DNA of 64,000 nt from Argyresthia goedartella (Eukaryota > Arthropoda > Insecta > Lepidoptera > Argyresthiidae). A model generated the notes under the pieces. That model ran no database searches. It saw nothing but the letters and a program-made list of their open reading frames with translations, and was not told the origin of the DNA. Position 1 is the first letter of the stretch. Each line of letters opens with the position of its first letter. This document shows, piece after piece, positions 1 through 14,300 of the stretch. Where the stretch lies: NCBI GenBank assembly GCA_949825045.1, contig OX463820.1, forward strand, positions 13,094,501-13,158,500. The letters are read 5' to 3'. The translations under genes were made by a program, and so were the position numbers.

Positions 1-1690
1 GGATCCTTCTATGCATTGGCCACCAGTGGATCACCATTCAATATGTTATTCTCTTTGTATTGCTTACAACCCGGTAAGTGGGTCTCCAGCATAGCGTTCA
101 ACACCGTTTGAGTTTCAGATTCAAGTTCTCAGTCTATTTTAAACTACCTAGTTGGCATTTTTTGTCGCTTGCCAGTAGTTTTACCAACCGAGCTGCATCT
201 GAGTGTGTGTTCATCTCCTTGCAGTACAGGCGCCAGCTTTTCCTACTTTCTCTGTCTTATTTTACTATATATAGTATATGTCATATATGTCCCTGACTCT
301 TTTATACTGGTCCGAGCTATCTGCGTCATCCTTTAGAAGGGCCTGCCTCATTGCTCTCCGAGTTATTTTTCTTTGTTTCTTCAGGTCTTTGTTCCACCAG
401 ATTTGACCTTTTCCTTCCGGGATTCTTTTAAGGTAGCACGACTGGTGATACGCTTTTAGAGTTGTTTCCAATTCATTTGCCCCTCTTTTAGTTCCTCTCC
501 AGTCATAAATGTAAGTAGGGCTCGAGTCCACCCCGCCGTTATGTCGTGATATTTACTCCAAACCGCTTTCCTAGGATATCTTATTTTCAAAATGTATATT
601 TGACAGTCTAATTGTAAGGTTGTTCGCCTGTGATCAGACATAGTGTTCTCCTAAGCTGACCTCCAATTTTTTACTTTTAGACCAATTTCACCCGATGTTA
701 GTGTTATATCGAGTACCTTTCTACGAGTTCTAGTTATAAAAGTTGGGTCAATACCCACATTCATTATATCAAGTTGTTTACTTGTCATCCATTCTAGCTC
801 CCCTCCTTTCTTGTCAGTATACTTACTACCCCACACCTCGTTACGGGCGTTTGCATCACAAACAACACATGATTTGAAAGTTTTTACCTCTGTAGTGCTC
901 TACAATATCTTCTTCCTCATGCAGGGGTGACACGAAATCTTTCTCGCTTGGCTTGTAGCTAGATATGAGCGCCAACCTCGTTGTTCCTCCGCAAGCTTTA
1001 GTTAGATTTAGTTCCATAGCGACCAGATCTCTAGAACATGTAGCATAAATACAGCCATATGTTTTAAATTTATTACTGGCATATACATGTTCGGGCAGTC
1101 AGCTCACCTGAATTATCATAAAAAAATACGTCACACAGGCTACCCAGCCCCGTCACGCGTTTTGTCATATGGCTCTTGTAGCAGGGCTTTGTCTATCTTG
1201 TTGACCACTATAGTTTTGAAAAGTTCCACCATCGCGTCATTGCAATGGCAATTAAAATTGTCAGATTCTAATTTGTGTGTGTGCTTGAGTTGTGTATGTA
1301 TTGTATTTTTAATATGTATGTCTGCCATTTTACAAGTGTTCATGTGTAGTGTTCTATGTGCAGGCTCGTGCTCCATGGAAAGTCAGTCGAAGTCAGTTTG
1401 AGAGTCCTGTGTTGACAACACCATGACTCAACCCGACCCTTTTTCGCTCCGAGCCTTTCTTTCTTCCCTCCACCGGGAGCCTCCTTCTGTGACCCACACA
1501 TACTAGTTGTGTTAGTCACAAAAACAGACTTGAGTGGTTCACAGATGAACTTGGCCTGGACTTGCGTCTTCTAAAAGCACACCCAGAATTTGGTTGTGCT
1601 CCAAGTTTCGGCAACCTCGGACGGCACGCTCATTAGCAGACATATTGTATGCTCTCTATGATGTATTCAGAAGCCGCATGTTACGACCGC
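1..1690 (-). pseudogene. Degenerate LINE fragment, endonuclease part
   Basis: The minus strand carries broken reading frames that together look like a non-LTR retrotransposon endonuclease domain. One piece (836-651) reads through a segment ending in LTSGEIGLKVKNW, the next (641-456) has the SDHR motif typical of the APE-type nuclease, and the next (531-265) has WWNKDLKKQRK, like the linker before the reverse transcriptase. Stops and frame changes separate the pieces, so it is not functional. The same family recurs at 41510-43410, where the DNA around 1380-1500 also has a counterpart (42480-42600). The element runs off the left edge of the window. The exact LINE clade is uncertain. Confidence 0.65.
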
Positions 1691-2181
1691 ATGTTGACAT
1701 TTAATTTCGAATAGAACGTTATCTCCACTGATATTAGAATTGAGGTCAAATTAAATTGCTTTGTTTTTCAGAGATGTGCGAAATATGAATGTAATATGAA
1801 CATCGACCTCAATGTTATTATGAAGCGATAATAATATTTTCACAGAACAGAAATGTCTTCTAACAAAACAGTTTATCTTTAAATTGGTCGTAATTTGCGG
1901 TTTTTGAACGCATTATACACGATTTATGATATGTGTGTAGTTGTTTTAAAATATATTCACTTGATTCACATCTTTTCGACAAGAGCTCGTTTATGTTTGC
2001 AAATGAAAAGGACCGATTTATTACAGGGTTAAGTCTGTCTCACGAATAGGATACAATTACAACGGTACCAAACAATACTCAAACTTCTCTTAATTCCCTG
2101 TTTTGAACAATACAACAGGATCACTGACAATATGTTCACTTATTCGATCCATTATTTAAGTTTACCCCACCAATTTTATAG
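1691..2181. other. Intron sequence, nothing recognised
   Basis: AT-rich sequence before the first DEPDC5 exon of the window. I see no coding, RNA or repeat signal that I can support, apart from the splice acceptor at 2180-2181. Confidence 0.5.
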
Positions 2182-2370
2182 GCAACGTGATGGGCCGCAA
2201 GCGCGGCATCAGCATGTCGGGCACACTCGCCCCGCCCGCCGCTCCCGCCGCCCCCGCCGCCCCGGCGCCGCCCGCGCTCCCCGCACACGCCAACGCGACC
2301 AACAACGCGTCGCTGGCGCTGCTGTGGGGGGCGACGGGAGAACAGGAGTGGACGCCTGCGCTTACTACAG
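2182..2370 (+). CDS. DEPDC5: DEPDC5 exon 1 of window (low-complexity linker)
   Basis: The acceptor is tatag before 2182 and the donor is gtaatc after 2370. It enters with two bases of a split codon and leaves with one. It encodes GRKRGISMSGTLAPP followed by an Ala/Pro-rich stretch and ends in TPALTT. It is much more GC-rich than its surroundings. Assignment rests on phase agreement with the next exon and on the basic, Ser-containing linker expected before the conserved block; the linker itself is not conserved enough to be diagnostic. Confidence 0.75.
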
Positions 2371-5300
2371 GTAATCTATATTTATACAATTGATTCGCTG
2401 TGCGTTAGTCCTTCCACAGATAATGCTAGAGATACACCGATAAATTCAGCAAATACTGGTGTTAACAGCTTGAAAATCTTAACGATTGATCTTTAGGCCA
2501 TTTGAATCAATTTAAAAGTCATATTATAGTATGGGAAAAAAACTTTTTGTTCCTTGTTGATACGATAGGTTTCAGAACAAAAATTGTTATTTCCCAGGAA
2601 AAAATAAGACGACGTCATACTCCTTGCCTTTTTTATTGCCACGGCTCCAATATATTTTTTTTTGTTGGAGGGTAAAAATGGGATTACCCATGCCCAGGAG
2701 TCAGACCGGGTCCGTACACATTGAGCGGGCACCAGCTCGTGTAGTATATGGACTAAAAACAACCCCTGTGTTGTTTGAAGCAATTATCGTTAGATGTTAC
2801 TATGATTCAAATGATCTAATGATCCATCTTTCCAATTTTCATGTTTTTTGCATTTGCATTTTCGGCGTACAGGTAGCACTAAGATACCATTACACTGGTC
2901 CCATTCAAACTCAAAAATTGCCCGACCTGTCTTTAAAATTCATATATGATTTTATTTTCCTCAGTCTGGAGGAGGTTTAGATTTTTTTTAAGAAAAACGC
3001 AAAAAAGCAGTCAAAAAATCGAAAAATATTTTGTATAGGTAGGTCGTCCTCTTTCGATAGATGGCGTTGGTAACGCATCTTTGTCTTCTGTGGATGCAAA
3101 GAGCTTGGTTAATCTGAGGCGTGCCGCGATGCGTATATGTCGATATGGGCCGAGTTTGATGATTATAATCTTAAGATAGGTGCATACCGCGGCGTTTAAG
3201 TTGAACCATGCACAGCATTTTCAGGAGTCAATCGAGGTGCGGTGAGCCGCAAGGGCCGTGCGTAACCATAGTATCGCGCGATGCCCTTCAAGTGCGAATG
3301 CGCTTTGTCACTCTCTGTCCCCCGTTACCCCCCGCACATGCTCGTGTCCTCGAATACAGTCGCGCACAAAAGTTATTTAACTTTCCGTTTATTAATAGCA
3401 CAGAAGAGGAAGATGGTATTTCATTTATTTACCTATTTTTCATAATAAAATAACAAGAACATCAAAGAAAAACAGCAGAAGCTGCAACAAAATCACTGTC
3501 TATAGTTAAAATAATTGTGAAAGAAAGTGAAAGTGATAAAAAGATGCATTCACAATTTTCATTCGACTGTTTTTTTTATCAAAACAAACAAAATATTATT
3601 CAAAATATATCAAATAATAATACCTACTAACATGAGTTTCATTACCTATTACAAAGAATGACGGAAGTATTTTTGAATGTGTTGGGCAATCGCGTTAGCT
3701 AACATGTAGCTTCGCAGACATATGCCATTTTCAACTTATGCACCGCATACTGTAGGTAAATGATGGACGAACGTTTTCTGACCGGGAACTGTGAAAATAC
3801 CAAAAACGCGTTGCGAAGCCGCGCCACGGGCAGCTAGTTGTTATAATAAATTAACGTAAAGTTGTATTGATGACTTTATCCTTAGGATAAAAAGCCAACA
3901 CTCCAACTTTACTTTCTAATCCACTGAAGTACGGCATAATGCTGTCTCGACACCGACATGGCGAAGTCTCCACTGCCATATGTCTGTCACGGTACTGTAT
4001 CTTTTCAGCTTAAATAGGTGGGCACTTTATCTCAGTGTCTAATGTTATAGCCTTTATAAATAAGTCAATCAATGGATTTTAGTAAATAATGACAAGCACG
4101 TCGAATGTGTTTACATTTGGAACAAAACCAATTTATGTATATTGTGATGTTGACGTGTTGTTACTGTGTTGTTTTGTGTCGCCCTTTGTGTTTGTTTCAA
4201 GAGAGATAGCAATTTTGAGTCATGAAAATTTTAAGACCTAACTAAGGATAGGCAATCTTGATACCATGACTTAACTCCATACCTCTTGATTATTATATAA
4301 ATATTGTAATATGTCTTGCATTGTGGTGTTATCATCTTATCACAAAACTATACCATTAAATGTCTCTTTGGCATTATAGCATCACGACATTTCTATATAA
4401 TTAAACTAATATCACTTACTTGTCGACCTCATTTTTAATGTTTCATGAAACTGCTGCATTGAACATTCGCGTTTCGCCGAATGCGGGCCATAGCAAGCCG
4501 AGCTATAGGTTTGATATTACATTCATTGGACTTGCACCAAGTAGATAATGCATAATATTATTCGCTTTTATATGTGTAGATAACACAGAAGTATTAGGCC
4601 CTAAAATAACTGGGAATTAAAGTGAAGGAATTGTCATCTATTAGATTTGTTTCAGGATAATTTGCTGCAGTAAAGAAAATGCTAGCCCGGGATCAAGGTC
4701 TAAATAAATAAGCATGATCATCAGTTATCGGAATGGGGAAGCTGTTTTTGACACTTGCAATAGTAGTTATAGTATTGGGAAAGCTATGACACTTTTCCAG
4801 TGTGGGAGGCTCGCTGGCATTTCTCCCAACAGAATTGGAAATGTATCCTAGCTTGCCCAATACGGTTGAGGGAAATGCCAGTGAGCCTCTCACACTGTAA
4901 ATGTGTCCTTACTTGCTCAACGTGGTTGAGGGAATTGCCAGCGAGCCATCTTGGCCAACACGGTTGAGTGAAATGCTATTGAGCCTCACACACTGGAAAT
5001 GTGTCCTATCTTGCCCATCACGGGTGAGTGAAATGCCAGTGAGCCTCATACACTGGAAATGTGTCCTATCTTGCCCATCACACGTGAGTGAAATGCCAGT
5101 GAGCCTCTCACACTGGAAATGTGTCCTAGCTTGCCCATCACACGTGAGTGAAATGCCAGTGAGCTTCTCACACTGGAAATGCGTCCTAGCTTGCCCATCA
5201 CACGTGAGTGAAATGCCAGTGAGCCTCACACACTGGAAATGTGTCCTATCTTGCCCATCACACGTGAGTGAAATGCCAGTGAGCCTCTCACACTGGAAAT

Positions 5301-8300
5301 GTGTCCTAGCTTGCCCATCACGGGTGAGTGAAATGCCAGTGAGCCTCTCACACTGGAAATGTGTCCTAGCTTGCCCAACACGGGTGAGTGAAATGCCAGT
5401 GAGCCTCTCACACTGGAAATATGTCCTAGCTTTCGTAATACTTTACTACCCATTAAGATCACTGATGATCATAAATGTAAGTTGAGCCAATGATTTGCTT
5501 GAGGGAAAGGGGCTTGCATGCTAAATTCATACCATAATAATCAAAATGGTTAATAGACAATGCGTGAAAAATATTCAGTGTTTGAAAGGCAAAAGGTTGT
5601 ACACAACCAAATTCAAGCGGTTCCAAAAATACTCGAGTACCCAATATACAATCGCGAACCCTTTGCCTGTCAAATGTTGCTATAGATTAACTAGAATTAG
5701 GATGAAAAGACCATAACAAGTCCATCACGACTCAATCAAGCTGCTTCTTTACAATGTTTCACAAGTCACAGCTGTTCATTTTCATACCACCTATTCAACC
5801 ATTTTTCTTTACATCCAACAATAAATTCATGCATGGAATCTGATTATATTACTTTTTAGTATACTAGATTACCCTAACTATGCCGAATTATTTATTTTTT
5901 AAACAGCTCTAGAAAGTTTGAACGGCATACGTTATAATAACTCATGTTTATTTATATTCTTAACTATTCCTTCACTCCAGGTGTCGACTGGAAGTCACTA
6001 ACCATCCCAGCTTGTCTGCCAATCACGACGGACTATTTCCCGGACAAGCGATCGCTACAAAACGATTACCTGGTGTCTGACTACAATCTGCTACCCGACG
6101 ATGTGAACGCGGACTTTGCGAGAAACAGGGCGATCTACAAGAACCCGTTGACGACCATGGAAGTGTTCAAGGAGCTGGTCTCTCAGCGGTTGGCGCAGGT
6201 ATGGCAGTCGTGAAAATTATGTCGGTTTATGTCAATGTCGATTATCTCTGTGGCGGTGCGGTTCGTGGCTCTGCCTCCCAAGCAAGAGGACACAGGTTCG
6301 AATCTCGGCTGGGGATGAAGAAATAATCCCCAGGCCTTGGATGTTTATAGGCTTAATGTTACAATTTATCTCAGATAAATGGAGTTGGAAGATTTTTGTG
6401 TATTAATCCTCCTTAACTATTGCTGGCAGTCACGGATTCAAGTATAAAACCTGTGAATGGTGGTCACGGATCATAGCTATAAAATAGTTCACATTCAAAT
6501 ACAAGTGAAGAATACAGATTGATAAATTATAAATAATCTTTAAAACCCATAACAATTATTCAATTCGCTTCAAACATTAATCAGTCATCACACTTTCTAG
6601 GGCTTCCAACTAATCGTGGGCATCAACGAGAACGAAATGATCGAGGCCAACTGTCCCGCCACCCCCCAGCCCCCCTCCAAAGTCGCCCCGCAGAGCAACA
6701 AGCCAAATCAGACGCCAAAGCGATACCTGCTATCTATTGGCAGGATCTTCCACAAGCTCACACTAGTGGATTCGACCATCACTGTTACGAGATATAGGCC
6801 CAGGTAGGTAGCTAAAGTGAAAGTAGAGATAGCAAATGCCAGTGGGAACCCCATAGGTTCGTAGCGCCAAAAATCGCCTCGCAGCAGGGTAACAAGCCTT
6901 GCCAGACCCCCAAGCGATATCAGCGATATATTGGCAGGTTCTTCCACAAGCTGACATTGATGGATTCTACCATCACCGATACGAGATACAGGCCCAGGTA
7001 GGTAGAAAATTAATAGTAGACAGTTCCAGTGAGGACTGCTTAAGTTAGTAGCTTCAAAAGTCGCCTCGTAGCATGGTAACAACATAACATGCCCAACCAG
7101 ACCTCCAAGCGAAGCCTTCTGACTATAGGCAATATCTTCCACAAGTTCTCTCTTTCTCACCCTCCATGCGGCACTAAAACAGAAAAAGTAGAGATAGCAA
7201 ATTACAGTGGAGACTCCGTAGAAATTAGCTGGTACGTTATTACTTTTAGTGGCTCTAAAAGTCGGTCCGCAAGCAGCAAGCCAAATCTGGAAACTCGTAT
7301 AGACAATTCGCTAACTAAGGAGCGCGCTATCTGGATACTGGTGTTCTGATCGGTCCTAACGCCCTGATTGAGTCTGATCACACTTGTTAGTGGCTATAGT
7401 GGGTACGCATTAGCGTGGCAATAGCGGTCATCGTCTCCTGTCTACCACTGTACGCTCGTCATTGGGTTAGCGATACTTTCTTATTGCGTGCAACGTTGGA
7501 ATTTTGGTCGCTTAGCGTATCATGGTAGCAGCCCCGACCTAACGGGGCCTACCTACCCCGACCTAACGGGGTAACCTAGATTACCAATTACCATGTGTGA
7601 TCCGACAGATACGATGGTTACCATGTATGATTCGGTTCACAATAGCAGTCGGGTCGATGACCGCTATTGCCACGCTAACGTTTACCCACTATACGCATCA
7701 TTAAAATCATTCCAAAAGCTCGTGGCGCCATCTGAACATAGTATGATTTTGTCCGCCATTCCAGACACCCGTACCCGCCGTTCAACATCCACTACCGGTA
7801 CCGATTCCACGCGCCCTACCACGACACCTACGAAGTGTCCTGGGTATCCTTCACCACGGAGAAGCTGGAGACTTATAACTGGAACTACATGGACCATTAC
7901 ATCTGTACTAGGGGAGATACTGACTTTGCGCTGGTAGAGGTAAATAACCTGGGACTCTATTCCCCTAAATAATATAAAGCTAAAAGAAGGGAGTGGTGAA
8001 TTCTGGCCTCTTCCGCCATCCCTTTTGCTTACGCCGTTTGCTTTTATTTACTAATTACGTTTATTCTATATGATTACTACTTACTCACATTTTAATAGCG
8101 GAAAAGTAGTTTGTAGGGTTCCGTACCCGAAGCGTGCCAAACGGGACCCTCTGTATCTCATGAACCGTGATAGTTATACAGTTGAGATGTTCAAAAATGA
8201 TGTATTTCTGTTGCCGCTATAAAAACAATTACTAAAAAACAGAATAAAATAAATATTGAAAGGGGCTCCCATACAACAATTCTTTCAATACCACATACAA

Positions 8301-11300
8301 ACTTATGAATGCATCTGGATACGTACATGGAGTGTGAAAGTAGCCACACTTATAACTTTGTAAACAACATTTGCTATGTAATAAATCATAGAGCAATAAT
8401 ATAAAGAAGTGTGTCCATCGCCATACAAAGCACCGTACATCGAAAAATAGTTCATTGGTAACAATCTAGATGTCGCACATAGTATTTTTCATCACTAAAT
8501 TTTAATTTCAGTCTTCACCACAATCTCAATGCTTTCAATGTATTTGTAATATTCGCCGTTCTTATCAGCAAGGTTGATGGCCGAGCGGTTCATCTTCAGA
8601 CTTTCAAGCGGTTGATCGTGGTTCGATCCCCAGTGCGGACAAATTACCTTTTGTATGTTGTTTATAAGGTTTTATTTATTGAGCCAAAGTTTAATTTTAT
8701 TTATTTTATCTACACACGTATCATAAACCCTCTTTACTGCGTTCAAAAACCGCACGTTACGATCAGCATTATGTTAAACTACTTGGTAAAAACTTGTTTC
8801 GTATCTGGAAAACTACACATGTGTAGTTTTTCTACATATAATGACATTCAAATTTCGAACGCCGACGCCCACCCGCGTGCCGTCCCTAGTTTGTCTGTGA
8901 AGTTAGTACTGACATTCAAATTTCGAACGCCGACGCCCGTCTGCATGAAGTTGGTACTACAGAACAAGCTAAACAATTGCAGAACCAGAATGCCGGTCAA
9001 ACATGCGGTTCCTGAACACATCAAAGAGAGCTTATGATATGTGTGTAGATAAACTAGTGTATGTAACTGTACATATTTAGGCATTAAAACTCTCGAGTGA
9101 TATTATTATGAAACTCGCCTTCGGCTTGTTTCATAAACCCACTCTCGAGTTTTAATGCCCTCCATTATGCAGCAGTCACATAAACTACTATAATGTAGTT
9201 GCTGCAAATAGTATTGCGATCTACTTTTGTAATTAACTTTCTAACACGTGTACGGTGCGCGCGTATTTTAAGGGCACGCAAATAATCGCAAACAGAACCA
9301 TAATTTTATCAGAATTAGAGCAGTTGTCAAAACCTCGTTCCCTCAAACGACGACTCCCAATGTCCTTGTCCTGGTCATTACTTAAATATTACAGGTAAAC
9401 TAACTGTAGAGAAATGTATGGTCTAAATAGAGGGGGCACAATTTCTTACGATACCACATACAAACTTATAAATTACCTGATTAAATACCTACACGGAGCA
9501 TGAAATACCAATAACTTTGTAATTAACATTTTGCTGTATTACATTAAAATAAAGAAAAAAAATTCACTCCATTCACTCCATACCATCCTTTCCATTGTGC
9601 GTTGGTACGGAACTCTTCGTTTGCGAGCACGAATCGCACTTGACCGTGTATTTCATTTGATTATTTTTTTCTTGTTTGCCTTTGCGCCTGTAATAAAATT
9701 GATACAAATTTTATTGGAGAAGTCAAAAAGGTTTAAAAAGCCGGTCAATGGCGGGTCGGATTCGCACACGAAGGGTTCCGTACCATTTTACAAGAAAACT
9801 TAAGTACTAAAAAAAAAACAAGAACAATACTTCGATTTGAACCCAGAACATTCAGATTGCGCAACTGATATCGAACCAATTGCGTAATCATGTTTTTTCG
9901 ATAAGTCACGAAAGGACATTGTCCACTTTGTATGGTCGTTTCGGCTAAACGTGAACAGACATTTGAATCGAAACTAACTGTTAGGTTTTGTAGTACAGGT
10001 TGGTAAGAAACCAATAACAGTAGTTATTTTGTGTCAATATGCCTGTGTCGTGAGTTTTTCCTGTATGTCTACTGAGAGGTTATGTTCAAATAAATTAACA
10101 TTTCAATATCAATAACACATCAACAAACGCGGAATCGGGGTCCATTATAACAAGCCAAAGTAGAAACAAACATATTCACGAATTATCGAAACGGCAAACA
10201 CAGAACGAAAGGTTTTTATTGTGGCGTGAGTGACCTGACCGCCGGTGACAATTGTTTATTTTTATTTTTGTCTAGTATTGCCATGAATAAGTAGTTTACC
10301 CACAAATCGAGCTTTTTTTGTCAATTTGAACAACGATTAAATGCGACAGATCGCGCATGTATTGTATTAATGCATTTGCATTGATGTACTTTATTTATGT
10401 GAAAGAAAAATTGGTACTAAAAGTGCTACTTTAGAGACCACAAAGTGATTTATGTGTAATTGGTAATTTATTAAGTTTTTTACATGGCAATACCGAAATT
10501 AAAATGTTGTTCGGTCGACCGATTAAAGACTGTGTTTCACATAAATTCCCTTTAAGTTTTAACTGTCGATTTACACAACTAGATAATCGAAAATATTCGT
10601 AATGGAATTATTTATAATCAGTGGTTATCTCGTATTACCTCGTACATTCTGTCCACGCTTAGCCGAAAATGGACAATGTCCTTTACGATCATGTTTTGAA
10701 TTATATAGAGATCTAATCTGAGTCTGGTGGCGCTAAGTGTGGTCTTATGAATCTCTGACGCCACCTAGGGCATTATAACGTACAAAAATAATTCAGCCGT
10801 CTCTGTCTAAGCAAGCAGTAAACAGGGCTAACGCCATCTGTGTCTGGACGGCAATTTTAGCTTTCTTCCGGAGCACGAGTTTTTGTTCGGGATGGCTAGT
10901 CTCCTTGTATTATTAGTCTATGGTAATATCCAAACGTTTCACTTCACACCATCCCCTACCATTGTACGGTGGTATAGAACCCTTCGTGCGCGAGTTCGAC
11001 TCGCACTTGAACTTTCTTTTTTTCGCCTACTTCAAAAATAAGCCAAGTGCGTGTCGGACTTCGCTCATTTATGGTTAAATTAGGTTAACAAACAAATGTG
11101 GAATATAAGCCTAAAAATCTTAAATAAAGATCAGATGTATCAATACGCAGTAATAAACATTATTACCAAAATGTAAGGTCAATGGGAAGTTAAAAATCTT
11201 CATCGGTAAAACATTATGTAAAAAAATGCTGAATTTGGTGGCTTCTAATTCATTTGTTTTTCAATATTTTTTTAAAATAAATACTACGTTGAGTAGATAG

Positions 11301-14300
11301 ATAATAGCTTTAACGAGCTTTAAACAAAGATATCCCACTCAATGGGGGAGGTCAATATATATTTTCGCGCCCTTTTTGCTCTATGGGAGCCCCCTTGAAA
11401 CAAAAAAAAATACAGCTTTTATGGCCAACAAGATGTGGTAGTGTGAAAATTTAAAGATTGATTTAAACGTTTGGCTGTAAAACCTGTGTCACAGACGACG
11501 GACGGACGGACGGACACGTGAGTGACAGCCATAGGGCTTCGTTTAGACCCCTCGGCTACGGAAACCTAAAAAGGAGCTCTCACTTCGGTTCGTAATTCGT
11601 AATTTCTTTATTGTACTAAACAAAACAGACATACAGATAACTTATGATAGAAAAAACATGTACAAAGGCGAGCTTATCTCTAAAAAGAGATTTCTTCCAG
11701 CAAACCATGTTGGATAGGAGACGGAGATGATAGGTAAGGGAAAGAATTGCGCGTACAATTAAGACTATATTCTAATATAATACATATTACACATACATAA
11801 AACCCTATTGCTAAGAAATATAGACTACATACACAGTTACATAAATACAGCATATCAATAAATATCTTACAAATATACTAATACTAATACATTATATAGC
11901 TAAATAGAAAGTGAAAGATAGTGCTTCTTTAGTCGGTTCTTAAAGATATTCAGTGATGGACTGTCCCTGATGGTGCAGGGAAGTTCATTCCACAGCCGTA
12001 TAGCGCGGATTCTAAACCCGTGCTCGTAGGTTGCAGTGGAGCGTTGTGGGGCTTTAAGCATAGTAGCCATGTGAGTTCTCCGAGGCCTGCATGAAGAAAA
12101 AAATTCGAAGCGATCACGCAGGAAGTTAGGGTACCGAGGGTTCCACAAAATATTGTAGAGCAGGCATAGGATATGAGAGTCCCGTCGAAGACGAATCGGA
12201 AGCCAATTCAACTCCCTGCGATGTTGAGAAACGTGATCATATTTTCGCAGTCCGAATATGAACCGAATCCCGAGGTTTTGAAGTCGTTCGAGTTTGTTCA
12301 GTTGCTCTTCATTTGCGCTTACCCAGCAAACATCAGCATAGTCAATGAGGGGAAGTAAAAGAGACTGGGCGAGAATAATTTTGGTCTGACGAGGAAGAAA
12401 GTTCTGAAGTCTCCTGAGAGAGTGAAAGGTAGCGTAAACTCGCCTGCTGACCTCGCTGATATGCGTTGACCAGGTTAACTGGTTATCGAAAACAACACCC
12501 AGGTTTTTCGCTGTGTCGCTATACATGATTACGGTACCGTTATAAGATACAGGAGGGACAGACTGTTGCTTCAACAAACATAGTGAGTGTCTGGTACCTA
12601 TAATCATGGCCTGGGACTTGTTTGGGTTAACCAGTAGCCCAAATGACGAGGCCCATCCTCTAATACCCTCTAAGTCAGCGTTTAACGCCTCCACAGCGGA
12701 GTTTACATTATCGGGAGAGAAGTGGCGATAGATTTGTAAGTCATCCGCGTAAAGATGATAAGAAGATGAGAGGGCATCGGAGATGGAGTTAATAAATATA
12801 GAAAATAGAAGAGGAGAGAGAATGCCACCTTGGGGGACACCGGAGGTGAGGTCACACCAATCCGAGCAAGTCGTCTCCGATTTGATACGCTGTTTACGGT
12901 CACGAAGGTATGAGTCGAACCAGCTGATAGAATGGGAAGAGAGATTAAGAGATTTGAGAAGTTCAACGAGAATGTCAAAGTCAACACAGTTAAAGGCACT
13001 GCTGAAGTCGAGCAGGGTAAGCACCGAAAGTTGCTTCTGATCCATGGCAACCTGAATATCATCCGTCACTTTAAGTAGAGCCGTAACTGTGCTGTGACCC
13101 GGTCTGAAGCCTGATTGAAAAGGATTTAATAGGTTGTTAGAGGATAGATATTGGGAGAGCTGGGTATAGACAATGGATTCGAGGACTTTTGATAGGATCC
13201 ATATTTCTTTAATATTTTTTATAATATGTGCTACTTCGAAACTCGTATTTATGAGCCGATTAAAAAAAATAGGCCTTCCAATTTGGTCCCTTTTTTCTGA
13301 AAACTAGAAGTCGGTCCAGTAGTTTGGTTTCTAATATTTTTTTTTATCAAATATGTCATCTATGAAAACAAAATTGAGTATTTATTGCTTTCCTGTGAAT
13401 TTTCAGTGGTGTTTACGATCATTGTCGTGTAACATGGGTGGACTTGACAGTCTGAAGACAAATTTGGTAGCCTTGTTTTCGTGTAAACAGACGACATTTG
13501 CATTCCGACCACGGAAGATTAAAATAGGACTTGAACTGAAGTAGATTTTTGGGTTCCGTACACGAAGAGTGCCAAACGGGCCTTTATTACTTAGCCTCCG
13601 CTGTCCGTCCGTCTGCGGGCTGTACCTTATGAACCGTAATAGGTAGAGAGATGAAATTTTCACAGAATGTGTATTTCTGAACTACACGAGATTTTATAAA
13701 TTAAAGAAGGCCCTCATACAAGAGACATGTTCTAACACCCCCCGCGATATAACAAACCATATCGTGACTTAAATATGATCGTAAATTTCGCGGCTTATCT
13801 AATGGTTGTTATCTTTGCTTATCTTATCTTTGCTCCCGTTGGTAGCGCCGGCGTCGTTGGAAGCAAAGAGTTTCGTTTATCTGCGGTTAGGTTCATAAAA
13901 CACGTCACGTGATCTTTCAAATACACTTCACACTGGCAAAATTTGAGTTCAGGACGCCATAAATTATAACTCCTTTAGGAAGAAGTAAATAGAGTTTGAC
14001 ATCTTTGACAGATAGAGAGCCTCCAATTAAATCAGAGCCATCTGCAATGAGCTTTTGAGATTAGGTGCCATTGATTTAATATCAGTTGCGCAATACGGTA
14101 TTTGAAATTCTAATGAATCTAGAAACGTCTCTCAAGCTGAACCTATTTCAACAAAAAAACTTGACAAAATCCAAACTGTATATTTCCAGCAGTTGTATTT
14201 TATAAACACAATTTTGGTATAAATAGACAGCATTTGAATATGACGTCACATACTAGTATTTCATAGAACTCGTGAATAAAGTTACCGTTTTGACATTTCC

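Noticed and set aside
4901..5485. 194-codon plus-strand open frame of repeats as a protein gene
   Set aside because: It is the shadow of a 60-bp minisatellite whose period is a multiple of three; the minus strand is open too, and it lies in an intron.
6708..7160. 150-codon minus-strand open frame
   Set aside because: It is antisense to DEPDC5 exon 3 and its tandem copies; the plus strand explains the sequence.
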